DNA from: Orychophragmus violaceus
Taxonomy: Eukaryota > Streptophyta > Magnoliopsida > Brassicales > Brassicaceae
Direction: 5' to 3'
Assembly: GCA_030180135.1 (NCBI GenBank)
Contig: CM058239.1
Span: 73,601,823-73,665,822, forward strand
DNA length: 64,000 nucleotides
Shown here: positions 32,730 to 44,908 of the stretch, one piece after another
Position numbering within the stretch: position 1 is the first letter of the stretch
Layout: every line of letters starts with the position of its first letter
The notes under the pieces: generated by a model
What the model was told of the DNA's origin: nothing
Database searches by the model: none
Seen by the model: the letters and a program-made list of their open reading frames with translations, nothing else
Made by a program: the position numbers and the translations under genes

Positions 32730-34442
32730 AGCTTAGTCTAAAATAGAATCTAAATCCTAATGGCTATTTCTACACCTCCCCGGCAACGGCGCCAAATTGA
32801 TGTTAGAATTTTTATAGGTTATAGCTCAATTCCTCAAGTCTACTCGTGTCATTATAGTACTTAAGGTATCAATCCAGGGACACAAGAAGAGTAGCCAATC
32901 AAGAATGCAAGAAACTACTCAAGCTTAGCAAACCAAATAGAAAGAGTTTATCTAAAAACCTAGAGACAAATCAAAACAAGAAGTAAACAAAACAAGCAAG
33001 AACAAGCAAAAAGAAGATAAATAAGCTAAAAGAAAGGTCCTAGGATGAGGCCATGGAGACTAGGTGGTTTAGAGACAATCAATGATTCTTCAGTCAATCA
33101 AATATTGCTAAATAAGGCTAATGATCATAATTAAGCTAATCACATTCTCATGTTCATAACTCCTATACTAATCAAGCAATCATTCAATTCTCATTTGCAA
33201 ATTACAAGACAAGCATGCATTAATATCCATCAAATACCTTTTAGCAAAGCTAATCCTTAGGCTAAGAACACTAATCACTAGACTAATCCAATTTCTTGGC
33301 ACTAATCCCTTTGTCTAATCCCTAGTCAAGATCAAATTCCCATTTGTGATTAAGAGATAAACAAACATTAATTTCAAGTTCTCATTACCAATAATCACCT
33401 TAGACATCTAATCTCTTAGGCTAAGATGTGAAAATCCTCTAAAAAGTTTATTCAAGCATTTCATCGAACACCTTTCGGGCATGAAAAAGCCTAGCATCTA
33501 GATTCAACAATTCCTTGCAACCTAGCATAGAGATCAACTAATTAGAGAAGGATCATTCATAAATAAGTCCTAAGCATCACTAATCATCACTTAAACCACA
33601 TAAATCAACCTCAACCTAAAGACCCAAAAACTTTACTCCCTAATCATAAGAAAGATATGAAAAATCATAAATAGAAAGAGAGATTAAGAGAAACAAGATA
33701 AATACTTAATTAAAACTCAAAATCAAAGTTTTACAAATCCTAAATCATAAACATAAGAAGAGAGAAAACTAGGCTTAGGTAGCTTAGGGTTTATAATCAC
33801 CAAAACGAGTATTTATAGTTGGGAGCCACGCAGTGGCATTTTCATAAATAAAGCTGTCTGAAAATGGTCTTCACAGGGAAAAGTATCGGGCGCTTTGCCC
33901 GATATGCAAGCCGATACATCTCTGGTTCTGGGCGTGGAAATGTATCGGACGCTTTTCCCGATATGCAAGCTGATACATCTCTGTGGTTCTGGGCATGATG
34001 CTGATTTGCAGACTGTGTTGAGATGCATCCAGTAAATTGAGTATAACTCTTTCCATTTAGCTCCAAATGACTTCAAACCACCTCCGTTGGAAAGCTGGAT
34101 CAATTTCTCACAACTTTCATTTGTAGTCTCAAAGCTAAATATCAACGGAAGGGCTTCATAAGACTCAATATTTTAAGCTCATCGGTTTGGTCCTTCATCA
34201 CCATTTCACTTGCAATCACTCCTTTGGCCTCCAAAATCTTCCAAAACTCCTTAGAAACTCCAAGAACCTACAAGAAACAATAAAAACAGTCCCAAGAACA
34301 ACAAATTATGCAAATCCTAACTCTAAATGCACTTAAGGTTCTAAATGCAACAAAGAACAACATAATGATGCAAATGAATGAATAAAGAGAATGAAACAAG
34401 ATCTTAATTGAAGCTCAAATGCATGAATATGCATGAATATCA
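32730..34442 (-). mobile_element. Gypsy (Athila/Tat-type) LTR plus primer site, remnant
   Basis: On the minus strand the LTR runs from TGATATTCATGC (34442) to ATTCTAACA (32801), 1.64 kb, followed by six bases and TGGCGCCGTTGCCGGGG (32794-32778), the tRNA-Asp primer site. Only about 50 bp of internal sequence remain before fragment E, so nearly the whole body is lost. The LTR sequence differs from Athila-1 and -2, so this is another family. At 34443 it abuts the gag of the next element, into which it appears inserted. The LTR is AT-rich with no real ORF. Confidence 0.75.
33883..34002 (-). repeat. 59-bp tandem repeat within the LTR
   Basis: Two units start at 33883 and 33942, each containing GTATCGG(G/A)CGCTTT, CCCGATATGCAAGC and GATACATCTCT. 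Within each unit, CGGGC...GCCCG and GTATCGG...CCGATAC form inverted repeats able to fold. Confidence 0.8.
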
Positions 34443-35560
34443 AACGCAAACGCCGATGTGCCTGCAGTTCCGTTGCAGCAGGTGCAACCATTGCAGCAGG
34501 TGCAACCATTGCAGCAGGCACAACCAATGCAGCAGACACAACCCAGGTTGTGTTTTGGGTGCAGACAGCTGGGCCATCACATGAGGTTATGTCCACGTCT
34601 CGGTGCCGGACAAGCGGGAGTTAACCGCACCGACGTGAACACCTGTTACTATTGTGGAAGACCGGGTCACTACGCGAGGATTTGCCCGAACCGAGGAGCT
34701 GGAGCTGGAGCTGGAGCTGGAGCAGGAGAAGGAGCTGGCTTGCTGCCATTGCCACCACCGCCACCGGAGGCCAACCTAGAGGGCCTCCGGTGTATGTCGT
34801 TGGAAACCATGAAGGAGCTGAACCGATCGCGGGTATGTAATCCTTGTCTCCTTGTGTGAATTCTTGTGGAGTCGTGATTGTCGAAAGTCTAGTAGCTTAG
34901 TCTTAACAAACCGGGTAAGATCGGTTGGGGTTGGGGGATTAGCCGCCCATACCTTGTTTAACACGGGAGCTACGCATAGATTTGTAAGCCCAAAGCTATC
35001 GAGCTTTTGGACCTTTAAAGGCAGGTTCGTTGAAGGAGTCATGAAGGTCGAGACCGTCGGATTGGAGAAAATAGTAGGCACGGGAATCTTTGAATGAGTG
35101 ACGAATTCGACTTGCCCGCGGATCTAGCACTAGTGGAGCTAGGTCGCTACGAAGTCATCCTAGGAATGGATTGGTTGGTACAACACCATGTCGTAGTGGA
35201 TTGCGCCATGGTGACCGTCACTTTTCCTCGTGAAGAGGGAAATATCGTTTTCAAGGGAATGAAAACGAGGACTGGGATATCAATCATATCCATGGTGCAA
35301 GCAAAATAGCTAATCGGCAAGGGAAACGAGGCGTTCTTAGCAACCATCTCGATGAGCAAGGAAGAGGAAGCTCCGAGCTTGGACACTATTTCGGTGGCAG
35401 CGGAATACGAGGATGTATTCGCACCACTGAAAGGACCCCCACTTGGGCATAATAATGTTTGGGAACCAGAGCCGCCGTTTAAGTTAAGCCATCAAGAGAT
35501 GTTTGCAGAATCCAGCGGCGGAACGAATTCGGGGACGAATTCACTATTGGTGGGGGAGAA
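34443..35560 (+). pseudogene. Gypsy element (chromovirus-like) gag-protease remnant
   Basis: Begins inside gag: a Q-rich stretch (PLQQVQPLQQVQPLQQ), two CCHC zinc knuckles (CFGCRQLGHHMRLC and CYYCGRPGHYARIC), an (AG)n stretch, then the protease (HTLFNTGATHRFVSP) with catalytic Asp changed to Asn, and LGRYEVILGMDWLVQHH. After EYEDVFAPLKGPPL the sequence jumps to a tail directly before the polypurine tract, so RT, RNase H and integrase are missing. Several frame changes occur (stops near 34859, 35095 and 35307). The overall order fits plant chromovirus-like Ty3/gypsy elements. Confidence 0.75.
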
Positions 35561-35561
35561 T
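35548..35561 (+). other. Polypurine tract of the deleted gypsy element
   Basis: TTGGTGGGGGAGAAT directly precedes the LTR start TGTAATGACC. Confidence 0.75.
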
Positions 35562-37230
35562 TGTAATGACCTGATTTTTTTAAAAAAGAAAATGGGTTTT
35601 TTTTTCCCTCCCTAAGCCCAAAATCCTTTTAGAAACCCTAGGTTCCCCTTCCCATTTCCCTATAAAAGGAGAGCCATCCCCTTTTAGAAATCATTTCGTA
35701 GAGAATAGCGAAGCCCTGTCGGAAACCCGAGCAACCAACCTTCACCGTAGGCTGACGACCGCCGACCGCCGACCGCCGACCACCGCCCTGAGCCACTCCG
35801 CCATTGTTGTTCTTCGCCGGATTTCTCGCTGGAATTTTCCGATCGATCCCATCTTTGTTCCCGAATCCCCAGTCGTCATCTTTCGATTCATTTGAGTGTA
35901 GAATCCTTCGTTCTTCGCGTTCGTAAAGGTTAGATCTCTGAATATCAGATCTACTCCGTTTTCTTCTTCCAAATCCCAGATCTACTTCAGTTCTATGCTT
36001 CTAGATCAGATCTGATTCGTAGAAATTGTAGATCTGAACCGTATCTCTCTTTCCATCTCTCTCACTCAGGTCTGCTTCAGATCTATGCTTCTGATCCGTA
36101 GAAGTGGTAGATCTGAACCGTATATCTCCTTCCGTCTCTCTCTCGCTCAGATTTGCTTCAGATCTATGTTTATGATCCGTAGAAGTGGTAGATCTGAACC
36201 GTATCTTCCTCTCTCGTTCAGATCTGTAGCAGAAACCCTAGATCTATTTTTCCTTTCTCTAGATCTGCTGTCTGAAACCCTATATCTGTGTGCAGGATCT
36301 CCAGATCAGTCGCCGGAAACTCCAGATCTACTCTCGTTTCTCAGATCTAAACTAAGGTGAGGACCGGTCCTGATCTTTATACTATTCTATCTCAATAATC
36401 GAGTCACGAGACCACTGTTAATAATATCTTTCCTAGGTAGACTAGATCTAGCGGATGACTTGTGTTGATGCGACTGAAAGCACCTAGAAGATAGGTTATC
36501 ACTAAACTGAAAACTTTGCTTGTGTATGATGGCTTATGTGGATTAGGTTGTGGTAGAAATTGGTTGGCAGGACAAGGTACGAGGTTCGTTCCGTGATTTT
36601 CCTTGATCGTCGGAGGATCCTGACGAGCCCTCCCGTTCGTTCGATCGTTCGAAGGTTCGCGAGCCGTTTGTTTGATGTGGAAATGGCGTAATGGTCGGTC
36701 CGTGGGGTGCGGATAGGGCTGGAAGCATGAGTCCGCAACCATAGACAAGTAGTTAATCGTAGGTTGATTGTGAGCCTTCGGTCGTAGGTGAAAGGTGTTA
36801 TTAGCCTTGGACTTATTGGTTGGTTGTTGTGATAATATATGATGAGTTCGCAGGTTCCTAGAGCCGGCACTCACTGGGTATTGGTGTTGAACCAATTACT
36901 CAGGCCTCCTTTGTTGTATGTTTTGCAGGTAATCCAGGAGAGTTGTGGGAGTAGACGGACGGTGTGGTGCTACGTTTTGGGAAAACAAGCTTTCTTTTAA
37001 TCTTGGCGTTTCTTTTATTTCGTTTAGACTTATGCGTTCTTTCGTTTTACAATATGACTATTTCAGTTGGTTCGTTTTTCTTGTAAGACTCGGGTTTTAA
37101 TTTTTAATAAAGTAAACCTTTTGAATTATTTGAGTGTTGGTTCCAGTTTATGACTTGGTTCGCTGGTTTGTGGACTATGGCTTGAGAAGTCAAAGAGTCG
37201 TTGACTGGATCCGACAGGACGGGTGTTACA
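35562..37230 (+). mobile_element. 3' LTR of the deleted gypsy element
   Basis: Starts TGTAATGACC and ends GGGTGTTACA, giving matching TGTAA/TTACA ends, 1,669 bp. TATAAAAGGAG (about 35661) is a good TATA box. It lies immediately before a truncated dehydrogenase exon, so the element inserted into that gene. ORFs inside it are spurious. Confidence 0.82.
36028..36240 (+). repeat. ~80-bp tandem repeat in the LTR
   Basis: Units at 36028, 36107 and 36188 each open GTAGATCTGAACCGTAT, followed by CT-rich sequence and GCTTCAGATCTATG. AGATCT sites recur throughout 35930-36350. Confidence 0.8.
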
Positions 37231-37868
37231 GTTAACGCGTTTTGACGCATTGATATCTTGATCAATAACGCAGTAGAGCAATATGATAGCAGATCGATTG
37301 AAGAGATTGATGAGCCTAGGCTGGAACGTGTCTTCCGTACAAACATTTTCTCTTACATCTTCCTCACAAGGTGAATAGAATCGTGTTGTTTTGTTTTTAC
37401 GAAGTCGCGCGTGTGATGGTAATTGATTATTTACTTTTTAATTGGTAGGAATGCGTTGAAGCTTATGAAGGAAGGAATCAGCATAATAAACAGCACATTC
37501 GTGAATGCTTACAAGGGAAACACATCGATTCTTGGTTACACCGCTACGAAGGAAGTGTTTGTAGCGTTTACTCATGGACTCAAACTTCAGCTGGCCGAGA
37601 AAGGTATTCATGTGAATGGTGTGGCGCCTGGTCCGATATGGACGCCCCTTATCCCAGCCTCCTTTAATGAGGAGAAGCTTAAGAATTTTGGGTCTGAAGT
37701 TCCGATGAAACGAGTCGGCCAGCCGATTGAGGTGGCACCTTCCTATGTTTTCTTGGCTTGTAACCATTTCTCCTCTTACTTCACCGGCCAAGTTCTTCAC
37801 CATATTGGTAGTTTGATTTATATATGTTTCAATATTATTGTTGAGCAAGTGACGTACTTTGTGTTAAC

Positions 37869-38167
37869 TATTGATTCCAAAGAAGAATTATAAACTCAAA
37901 GATTGATAAAGAATAACTCTCTTTATTAGTCTAAGAAACTCACTCAAAACTTAAGCTCTCAATCTCTCATAAAACTCATAAGTTGTGTTACATCTTAACA
38001 CCTTCTTATATAGGGAAATATAACTCTAAAACCCTAATTTTGATAACTAAATTTAATAGATATCTTCTTAAATTTATTTGGAAAACTTCCTAAATAAATA
38101 TGTATATTTAGATAACTACTAAATATACTTAGCTTGATCCTCAAGCTATCTCAAGCTTATAACAATA
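37869..38167 (-). mobile_element. Copia-2 3' LTR
   Basis: About 299 bp, read right to left, with TATATAAGAAGG on the minus strand (about 38008) as a TATA-like element. Confidence 0.8.
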
Positions 38168-38330
38168 TTCTCTCCCTTAAGCTTGAGATTGTCTTTTCCA
38201 ACATCTTGTACTCCAATGAGATCTCTCATCTCCTTAAATTTGATTCTTCCTATAGCGCCTTGGTTAGTATGTCTGCCTTCTGTTTATTTCCAGGAACATA
38301 TTCAACTTCCACTTGTTCATTCTCTACACA

Positions 38331-41262
38331 TTATCTTATAGAGTGATATCTAGTGTGAATGTGCTTGCTACGTCCATGGAATACATGATTCTTAGTGAGT
38401 GCAATGGCGGACTTGTTGTCAACCCGTATTATTACTTTCTTGCTGGATCGACCGAAGACTTCATTTAGAAGATCCTGAAGCCAAAATGATTGCTTAGCTG
38501 CCTCTATAACTGCCATGAATTCATCTTCACATGATGACAATGCCACAGTCTCTTGCTTTTGTGAACACCAAGTGATAGGACATCTCTCAAGATAACATAT
38601 ATGGCCCGCTTTGCTTTTCCCATCATCTACATCAACATTATGTGAACTATCACTATAGCCTACCAAACCTATCTCATCCGAATGTTTGAACAAGAGGCCA
38701 AGAGATATGGTTCCACGCAAGTATCTCAACACCTGTTTTAACGCTGCCCAATGTGATTCCTTAGGTTCTTGCATGTATCTGCTTAATACTCCAACACTGT
38801 ATGACAAGTCTGGACATGTGTGAAGTAGGTATCGAAGGCAACCAATGCTTCTTCTATAAGACTTTTCGTCGATACTCTTCTCCTTTTCCGATTTGGATAG
38901 TTTCAAATTTAAATCCATCGGCACATGGGACAAGTTGCAGCTAATACCTTCCTTATGTTGTTGCACTTCAATCCCAAGGTAATACGTCAGTTTACAAAGG
39001 TCACTCATCTCAAACTTGGTTGCCATTTCCTTTTTGAACTCAAGAATTGATTTCAACAAGGATTCTGTCACAAGTAGATCATCTACGTATACGGCTACCA
39101 CAAGAATGTTTTCTTCATCTCGCCTTTGATACAGTGAGGGTTCTTTAGGGCATCTATGAAATTTCAGCGCCTTGAGTATCTTGTTTAGCTTAGCATTCCA
39201 AGCTCTTGGTGCTTGTTTCAAACCGTAAAGGGCCTTTTCTAATTTGTAGACCTTGTTTTCACTTCCTAGAACCACAAATCCTTCTTGTTGAGTAACATAA
39301 ACATCATCTTTGAGTTCACAATGCAAGAACGCTGTCTTCACATCTAAATGATGAATTTCCCAACTGTTTGAAGTTGCCAAAGCAATAATAAATCGGACGG
39401 TTTCTATCCGTGCTACAGGAGAAAATACTTCATCATAATCAATGACATGCTTCTGAACATATCCTTTCGCCATTAGGCGAGCTTTATGTTTATTGATACT
39501 TCCAACGGAGTTGCGTTTGATCTTGAAGACCCACTTCAAACCGATAGGTTTGACTCCTATAGGAAGATGAACAAGATTCCATGTTTTATTTTTCTCAATC
39601 GATCGCAGTTCATCTTCACAAGCTTCTACCCATACACTGATTTCACTAGCTTCAGCGAAGTCCCATGGCTCCTAATTGATTACTGTTAAAATCCTTTCAC
39701 TCTATGTTTCTGCGAGCAGAACATAATCGTTCAAGTATGCCGGTTTTACTCTCGGTCTGGTTGATCTCCTTAGCAATTGTGTCTGCTCAAGTTCACCCTC
39801 ATCGCTTTCTTCTTCTTCACTAATAGTTCCATCGTCTCCCTCTTCGTTCGGAGTATCGTTGTCTTCTTCTCCTTGAGCAGATACAATTTCCTCTGCTCCT
39901 TCAGTAATATCATTCATTCCTTGTATCTCTACGTTACTAACAATGAATGTTCCATAATCATTAGAGGTTCCTTTCTCTTTTCCATTCCAAGACCAGCTCT
40001 TATTTTTATCAAAAACTACATCTCTAGATACACATATCTTTTTGGTGGTAGAATCAAGAAGACGATACACCTTAGAGCTAGGTTATGTACCTAGATGTAC
40101 CAATATTTTTTTATCGATCGTCGAGTTTCCTTCTTCCGACATCTTCTGTTTTAACATAGCTAAGACACCCAAAAACTCTTAGATGTTCAAGGTTTGGTTT
40201 CTTACCTTTAAGAGCTTCGTATGGAGTCTTATTTATCAATGTTCTTGTTCCCATTCTATTGATCAGGTAGGTAGAGTATCTAACAGCTTCGCCCCAAAGG
40301 TAGTTAGGTAAACTCATATATTTCAAGATGGATCGGGTCATCTCCAATAATGTTCGATTACGTCTCTCGACTACCCCATTCTTATGAGGGGAGTATGGTG
40401 CCGTTAAAAGCCTCTTGATTCCCACCTTGTCACAAATTTTTTGAAATTCATGGGATACGAACTCTCATACTCGATCTGTTCTGAACGTTTTGATCATAGT
40501 TCTTGTTTCTTTTTCAACAAGTTCCTTGAACTTCTTGAATTTATCAAAGGCTCCACTTTTCTCTTTCAAGAGGATTGTCCACATGTATCTGAAATAATCG
40601 TTGATGGGAACAAATACATACCTTTTATGAGCTGGGGTCGATGGTGTAATGGGACCGCAAAGATCTCCATGAATGAGCTCAAGAGCTTGAGTAGCTCGGT
40701 ATGAACTTGCCATGGGAAAAGATTTTCTTGTTTGCTTGCCAAGAAAACATGATACACATGTTTCTTTCTCCACCATAATGTTTGGTTTGCCACTCACTAA
40801 CTCTTTTGTGATCATCATCTTGATTGTTTCAAAGTTAATATAACCTAATCGTGCGTGCCACTTAGTTAATTCACTCGAAGAAGTTATCTGCAAACAAATG
40901 ACGATTTCAACATCAAGAACAACTTTATACAGTCGGTTGTTTGACCTATTCGTCCTTATCAGCAATCGATCCCAACGATCGTATATCCTCAACATATCTT
41001 CTTTCATTCGTACTTCGCATCCTGCTTCACTGGCTTGTCCAAGACTCACTATATTTCTCTTTAGATCCGGTATGTAATACACATTGTTCAGAACTTTCCT
41101 TTCCCCGTTCTCAAATACAAACATAATTGCACCTTTTCCTTTTATTTCGATACGTGAGTCATCTCCAAATCTTACCAAACCAGTAACTGTTTCATCGAGG
41201 TTAATGAAGAATTCACGATTTCCACTCATATGGTTGCTTACACCATTGTCAAGATACCACAC
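38331..41262 (-). pseudogene. Copia-2 pol (PR-IN-RT-RH)
   Basis: Read leftwards: protease WYLDNGVSNHMSG (about 41255), pre-integrase CVSCFLGKQTRKSFP, integrase ELIHGDLCGPITP, then GIKRLLTAPYSPHKNGVVERR after a TGA near 40460. RT has MKWVFKIKRN, YKARLMAKGY-like KARLMAKGYVQKH, HHLDVKTAFLHCEL and the catalytic VAVYVDDLLV (about 39090). RNase H ends ...NKSAIALTKNHVFHGRSKHI. Lesions: TGA near 40460, a frameshift near 40090, stops between 39540 and 39701, and a frameshift at about 38335. Non-functional, but the RT active site is retained. Confidence 0.85.
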
Positions 41263-42212
41263 ATTTTTTTTTGTCTAGCTCAGTTTCAAAATTGTTTGGC
41301 TTTACCTTCTTCTCGTTGAGATAGACAATTTCATGCACCATCAACTCATCGGCCTCATGAGTCTCATCTTCCTTCTTCTCAAGAGTTTCTTGAAGCTTAA
41401 ACAGTCTATCGGGGCAATTAGATGCGTAATGCCCTAATTTATCACAACGATAACAACTAATAGAAGACTCTCTCTCCTTTTGTGATCCGTTCTGGTAGTT
41501 ACCATAGTGTCCACGTCCTCTTCCTCTGTTCCACCGAATTTATCATGATATGAGCTTTGAGAATCAGTATTTGTATACATCAATTTGTCTTGATCTTCTT
41601 GATGCTCATCTTCTTCCTCATTGATTCTCTCTTCGTACGCTTTCAGACGTCCGACGATATCCTCAAAGCCAGTATTATTTAGTCAAGAACTTGTTCAAGA
41701 GCAGCAACAATGTGAATATAACTCTTCTGTGGTAAGCTTTTCAAAAATTTCTTCACAAGTTTTGGTTCTTCAATTGTTTCCCCAAGGGCTGATGATTTTG
41801 AAGAGATCTCTGCAAGCTTTCCCACAAATTCATCGATGGTATCAGCCTCTTTCATCTTGATTCTTTCAAATTTTGCCATTAACGTTTGTAGCCTGGGCTC
41901 CTTAACCCTTTCAACTCCAATATGTCTCGCTTTGATTGCATCCCAGACTGATTGTGATGTGTCAACGTCTCCTACTTGTAGAATCAAGGCTTCTGGTATC
42001 GATTGAAACAATAGAGCAATCACCATGTTATTCTTTTCTTCTTCCTTCGTCCCTGGTTCTATTGTTTCCCAAACCTTGTTAACTTTGAGAGAAACTTTCA
42101 TTCGTATTGACCAGACAGTGTAGTTAGAGGAATTCAACATTTGACACTTTATAGAGGAGGGTCCGATCTCCTTATTCTTCATGTCGACAACTTCTTCTTT
42201 TGTGTCGCTCAT
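41263..42212 (-). pseudogene. Copia-2 gag
   Basis: Opens MSDTKEEVVDMKNKEIG from ATG 42212 and contains the UBN2-type capsid (SSNYTVWSIRMKVSLKVNKV, SIPEALILQVGDVDTS). The main ORF stops at 41679; beyond it, coding similarity continues in other frames, including a C2HC knuckle near 41430 and ETHEADELMVHEIV near 41345. Hence gag is split from pol by one or more frameshifts. Confidence 0.8.
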
Positions 42213-42242
42213 GATGATTTCTTCCTAAGCTCTGATACCAAA

Positions 42243-42543
42243 TATTGATTCCAAAGAAGAATTATAAACTCAAAGATTGATAAAGAATAACTCTCTTTAT
42301 TAGCTTAATAAACTCACTCAAAACTTAAGCTCTTATCTCTCATAAAACTCATAAGTTGTGCTACATCTTAGCACCTCTTTATATAGAGAAATATAAGTCT
42401 AAAACCCTAGTTTTGATAACTCCTAAATTTAATAGATATCTTCCTAAATTAATTTGGAAAAATTCCTAAATAAATATGTATATTTAGATAACTACTAAAT
42501 ATACTTAGCTTGATCCTCAAGCTATCTTAAAATTATAACAACA
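42243..42543 (-). mobile_element. Copia-2 5' LTR
   Basis: About 301 bp, next to the tRNA-iMet primer site. Confidence 0.8.
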
Positions 42544-42677
42544 TTAACTTTTTTTTTTATTGTTCTATTTGTGAAGGAGGAGCTGTTGTGAATGCTTATG
42601 GCATGCTGCGACCTCCTTTAAACGTCTATCGTTTAATATATAAGCTTGTAAAAGTTGTGGTGTCGTTGTGGGTCTGA

Positions 42678-43104
42678 GGCTTTTTGTTAGTCATCTATAT
42701 GTGAAGTCCGTGCGTTTTGGTTGGTGGAAATAGCAAAAACTGGTGAAATAAAGACTTCTTAAGTTAAAATTTTTTATTTTTCCTTTAATTTATCACTAAA
42801 ATTTAGGGATTTCATGAATTGTTATGACAACAAACAAAACAACATATCCAATTGTGCCAACTATTATGGAAACAAACGAAGTGAAACCGTCCTTTTAACT
42901 ACGATGATCCTGTATCCAGATAAAAAAGTTGCGGATATTCACAAGTTTTAATCACGCAGAGTAGATGGTGGCGTGTATTGGAGATAGTGATTTGATCGTC
43001 GGTGTTGTCGTTGGAGCCGTGAGATCGGAGTGTAGCTTTCTTTTGACCACATGTTACTTATTACTTAGACTGTTTATCAACAAGAGATAGGTTGCTTAGG
43101 TGGG
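42678..43104. other. 3' flank of the SDR gene
   Basis: AT-rich, no ORF; possible polyadenylation sequence near 42745-42790 (AATAAA at about 42747). It ends at the Athila-2 LTR. Confidence 0.4.
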
Positions 43105-44270
43105 TGATAGGTCTAGTTTTAATCCCTATACTAACTGCAAGTGCACAGTAATGTCAATGTAGTATATAGGGTATCGAATCCACAGAGACTCTGGTCTCGA
43201 TAGATCAGAACCGTAGAATTAAGAATAAAGCAAGTGGTGAATGGAATAAAAGCAAGTGGTGAATGGAATAAAAGCAAGGCAAATAAAGTAAATCAGTAGC
43301 AGGAATTTGTTTTGAAAGCATTAAACTAAAAGCGCTAAGTCTAGGGAATTCTGAGGAAATCAGACAAGCAGACAAGTTAATCAGTCAGGATCAAATTAAA
43401 CTCAGTTCTAGAACTCAAATCACGGAATTAGAATTAACCAAATCTCTTTGCGAAAATCCTCTAAGTCTAAGTGCAGTAATCCAAATCTCTTTGCAATTAC
43501 TAACAGATTAAACCATCATTAATTTCAAGTTCGATATGTTCACAATTAAACTAAACCAAATCTCTTTGCGAATAATTTAATTGCTCAACCTAAATAGTTC
43601 AGATTCTAAACCACACTCTCGTGTCGTATTTAGCAACCTAAGATCTAGATTCTAATTGATCTGGTTAGAACTAGCATTAAGCACAATTTAGTTTGAAGAA
43701 AATTCTAATCATGTGAATCCTTAGCAGAATTAAACAAGTCTAGCAAGTCATAAAATCCTTAATGAAAAACCCTAAACTTAACTATGAATCTACTCAGACA
43801 TGATTAATGAAACAGAAATCATAGAATAAATAGATTGCATATAAGAAATTAAATAGATAAAGGGGTTCGAAATTTTCTCCAAAATAGATGAAGTACAGGA
43901 TTAGATCAGCCCCAAAATCTCTAAAAATCTCTTAGCTCTAAGTATCAAAGCGTATCTAAAATAAAAGCCAAAACTCTAAATATATAGGCATAATCTCGGC
44001 TGGGGCTTCTGTGTAAATACTGGAACTTTTCTGGGCTTTTCTGCAAATCTTCATTACTTCATAAACCGCCGTATTTCGGCCCATCTCGCTAGTGTGTCGA
44101 TCGACACCAAAGGTGTGTCGATCAATGCATAATCATCAAATCGGGCAGTGATTAAACTCTCGGCCAAAATGCTCCAAAACTCCCAAAATACTCCAAAATC
44201 TCCACATTAGCTCCAAACCTGATTAAACCTGTAAAAGGCTCTAAAAGAACACAAAAGACACTAAAAACAC
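43105..44270 (-). mobile_element. Athila-2 3' LTR, main part
   Basis: The reverse complement matches the Athila-1 LTR throughout (for example TAGTATATAGGG, TCGAATCCACAG and the AATTAAACT block), with more differences than between Athila-1's own LTRs. Contains TGTGTCGATCGACACC and GTGTGTCGATCAATGCAT (about 44093-44131), the GATCG motif. Broken after the target copy AACAC (44266-44270). Confidence 0.88.
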
Positions 44271-44908
44271 TGTAGGATTATGTTTGTTCATAGGTTTAAT
44301 TATCAGATTACAACCTAACATAATCAACTAGGATCTAGGTGATTTGCAGTTGAATCATAAACAGATCAGGATCATTACCTTATGATTGCAGCGGATTAAT
44401 CAAGGGAATATCGAGATTTGCAAGAGCTGATGATTACCGGCTCCTCCTAGGTATCCACACGCTTACAAGCTTTGGATCAGGCTGCTAGACCAAGCTGGAA
44501 CAACAGAGAGAGAGGAGGACGGCCAGACCTAAAATCGCAGAACCCTTTGGCTTACTGGCGCCTCCTCTTCCTTATATGGGCCCAAGTAATTAAACTAATG
44601 GATTATTAGGCTTTTGGGCCCAAGACCCAAATCAGACAAAAAGACTGTATTTTGTCTGGCCCAATTCTCTGTTCAAATACAGTAAATGTCTTGCATCTTA
44701 CTGTATTAATTCCTTGTTAACTTTTCCGTTAGCTATGGTGTGTGACCCTTAGGGATCATACAATACTGGTAATAAGTACTTAACTTATAGATCAAGAGCG
44801 GGCTCTAGCAAGTCATCATGACCTCCCAGTATTTATGACTTATGTCTGATCTCGACACTTATCATACTTTCTAGAGATAGCACAGTAGATTTCAGGACAT
44901 TCCCAACA
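44271..44908 (-). mobile_element. Copia-3 3' LTR
   Basis: 638 bp; opens (minus strand) TGTTGGGAATGTCCTGAAAT and ends AACATAATCCTACA. Confidence 0.92.

Larger units (their letters stand above)
37869..42543 (-). mobile_element. Copia-2: Ty1/copia retrotransposon
   Basis: Flanked by TTAAC at 37864-37868 and 42544-42548. The 5' LTR is 42243-42543 and the 3' LTR 37869-38167, each about 300 bp. Primer site TGGTATCAGA (tRNA-iMet) is at 42230-42239 on the minus strand; the polypurine tract (AAGGGAGAGAA) precedes the 3' LTR. By eye the LTRs differ at roughly 15-20 of 295 sites, so it is clearly older than Athila-1 or copia-4. With these limits the LTR ends TG...TA rather than TG...CA; the alternative TG...CA limits (37872 and 42540) lose the target duplication. 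Confidence 0.85.
37231..42677 (+). pseudogene. Short-chain dehydrogenase/reductase gene, 5'-truncated
   Basis: Exons: 37231-37370 (ILINNAVEQY, RLERVFRTNIF), 37449-37807 (ALKLMKEGISIINSTFVNAY, GYTATK, VNGVAPGPIWTPLIP, YFTGQVLH) and 42577-42677 (GGAVVNAYGM..., stop at 42675). It resembles the NADP-dependent glucose/ribitol dehydrogenase-like SDR group. The N-terminal cofactor-binding exon is missing, cut by the gypsy LTR at 37230; a TGA occurs early in the first remaining exon. The catalytic YxxxK is intact, but the Ser expected before VNAYKG is Phe. The last intron (37808-42576) contains all of copia-2 between a good donor (GTAGTT) and acceptor (GTGAAG). Confidence 0.8.

Noticed and set aside
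36404..36895. 163-codon minus-strand ORF in the gypsy LTR
   Set aside because: Low-complexity, no domain, lies wholly inside an LTR with TGTAA/TTACA ends; overlapping ORFs in other frames show it is chance.
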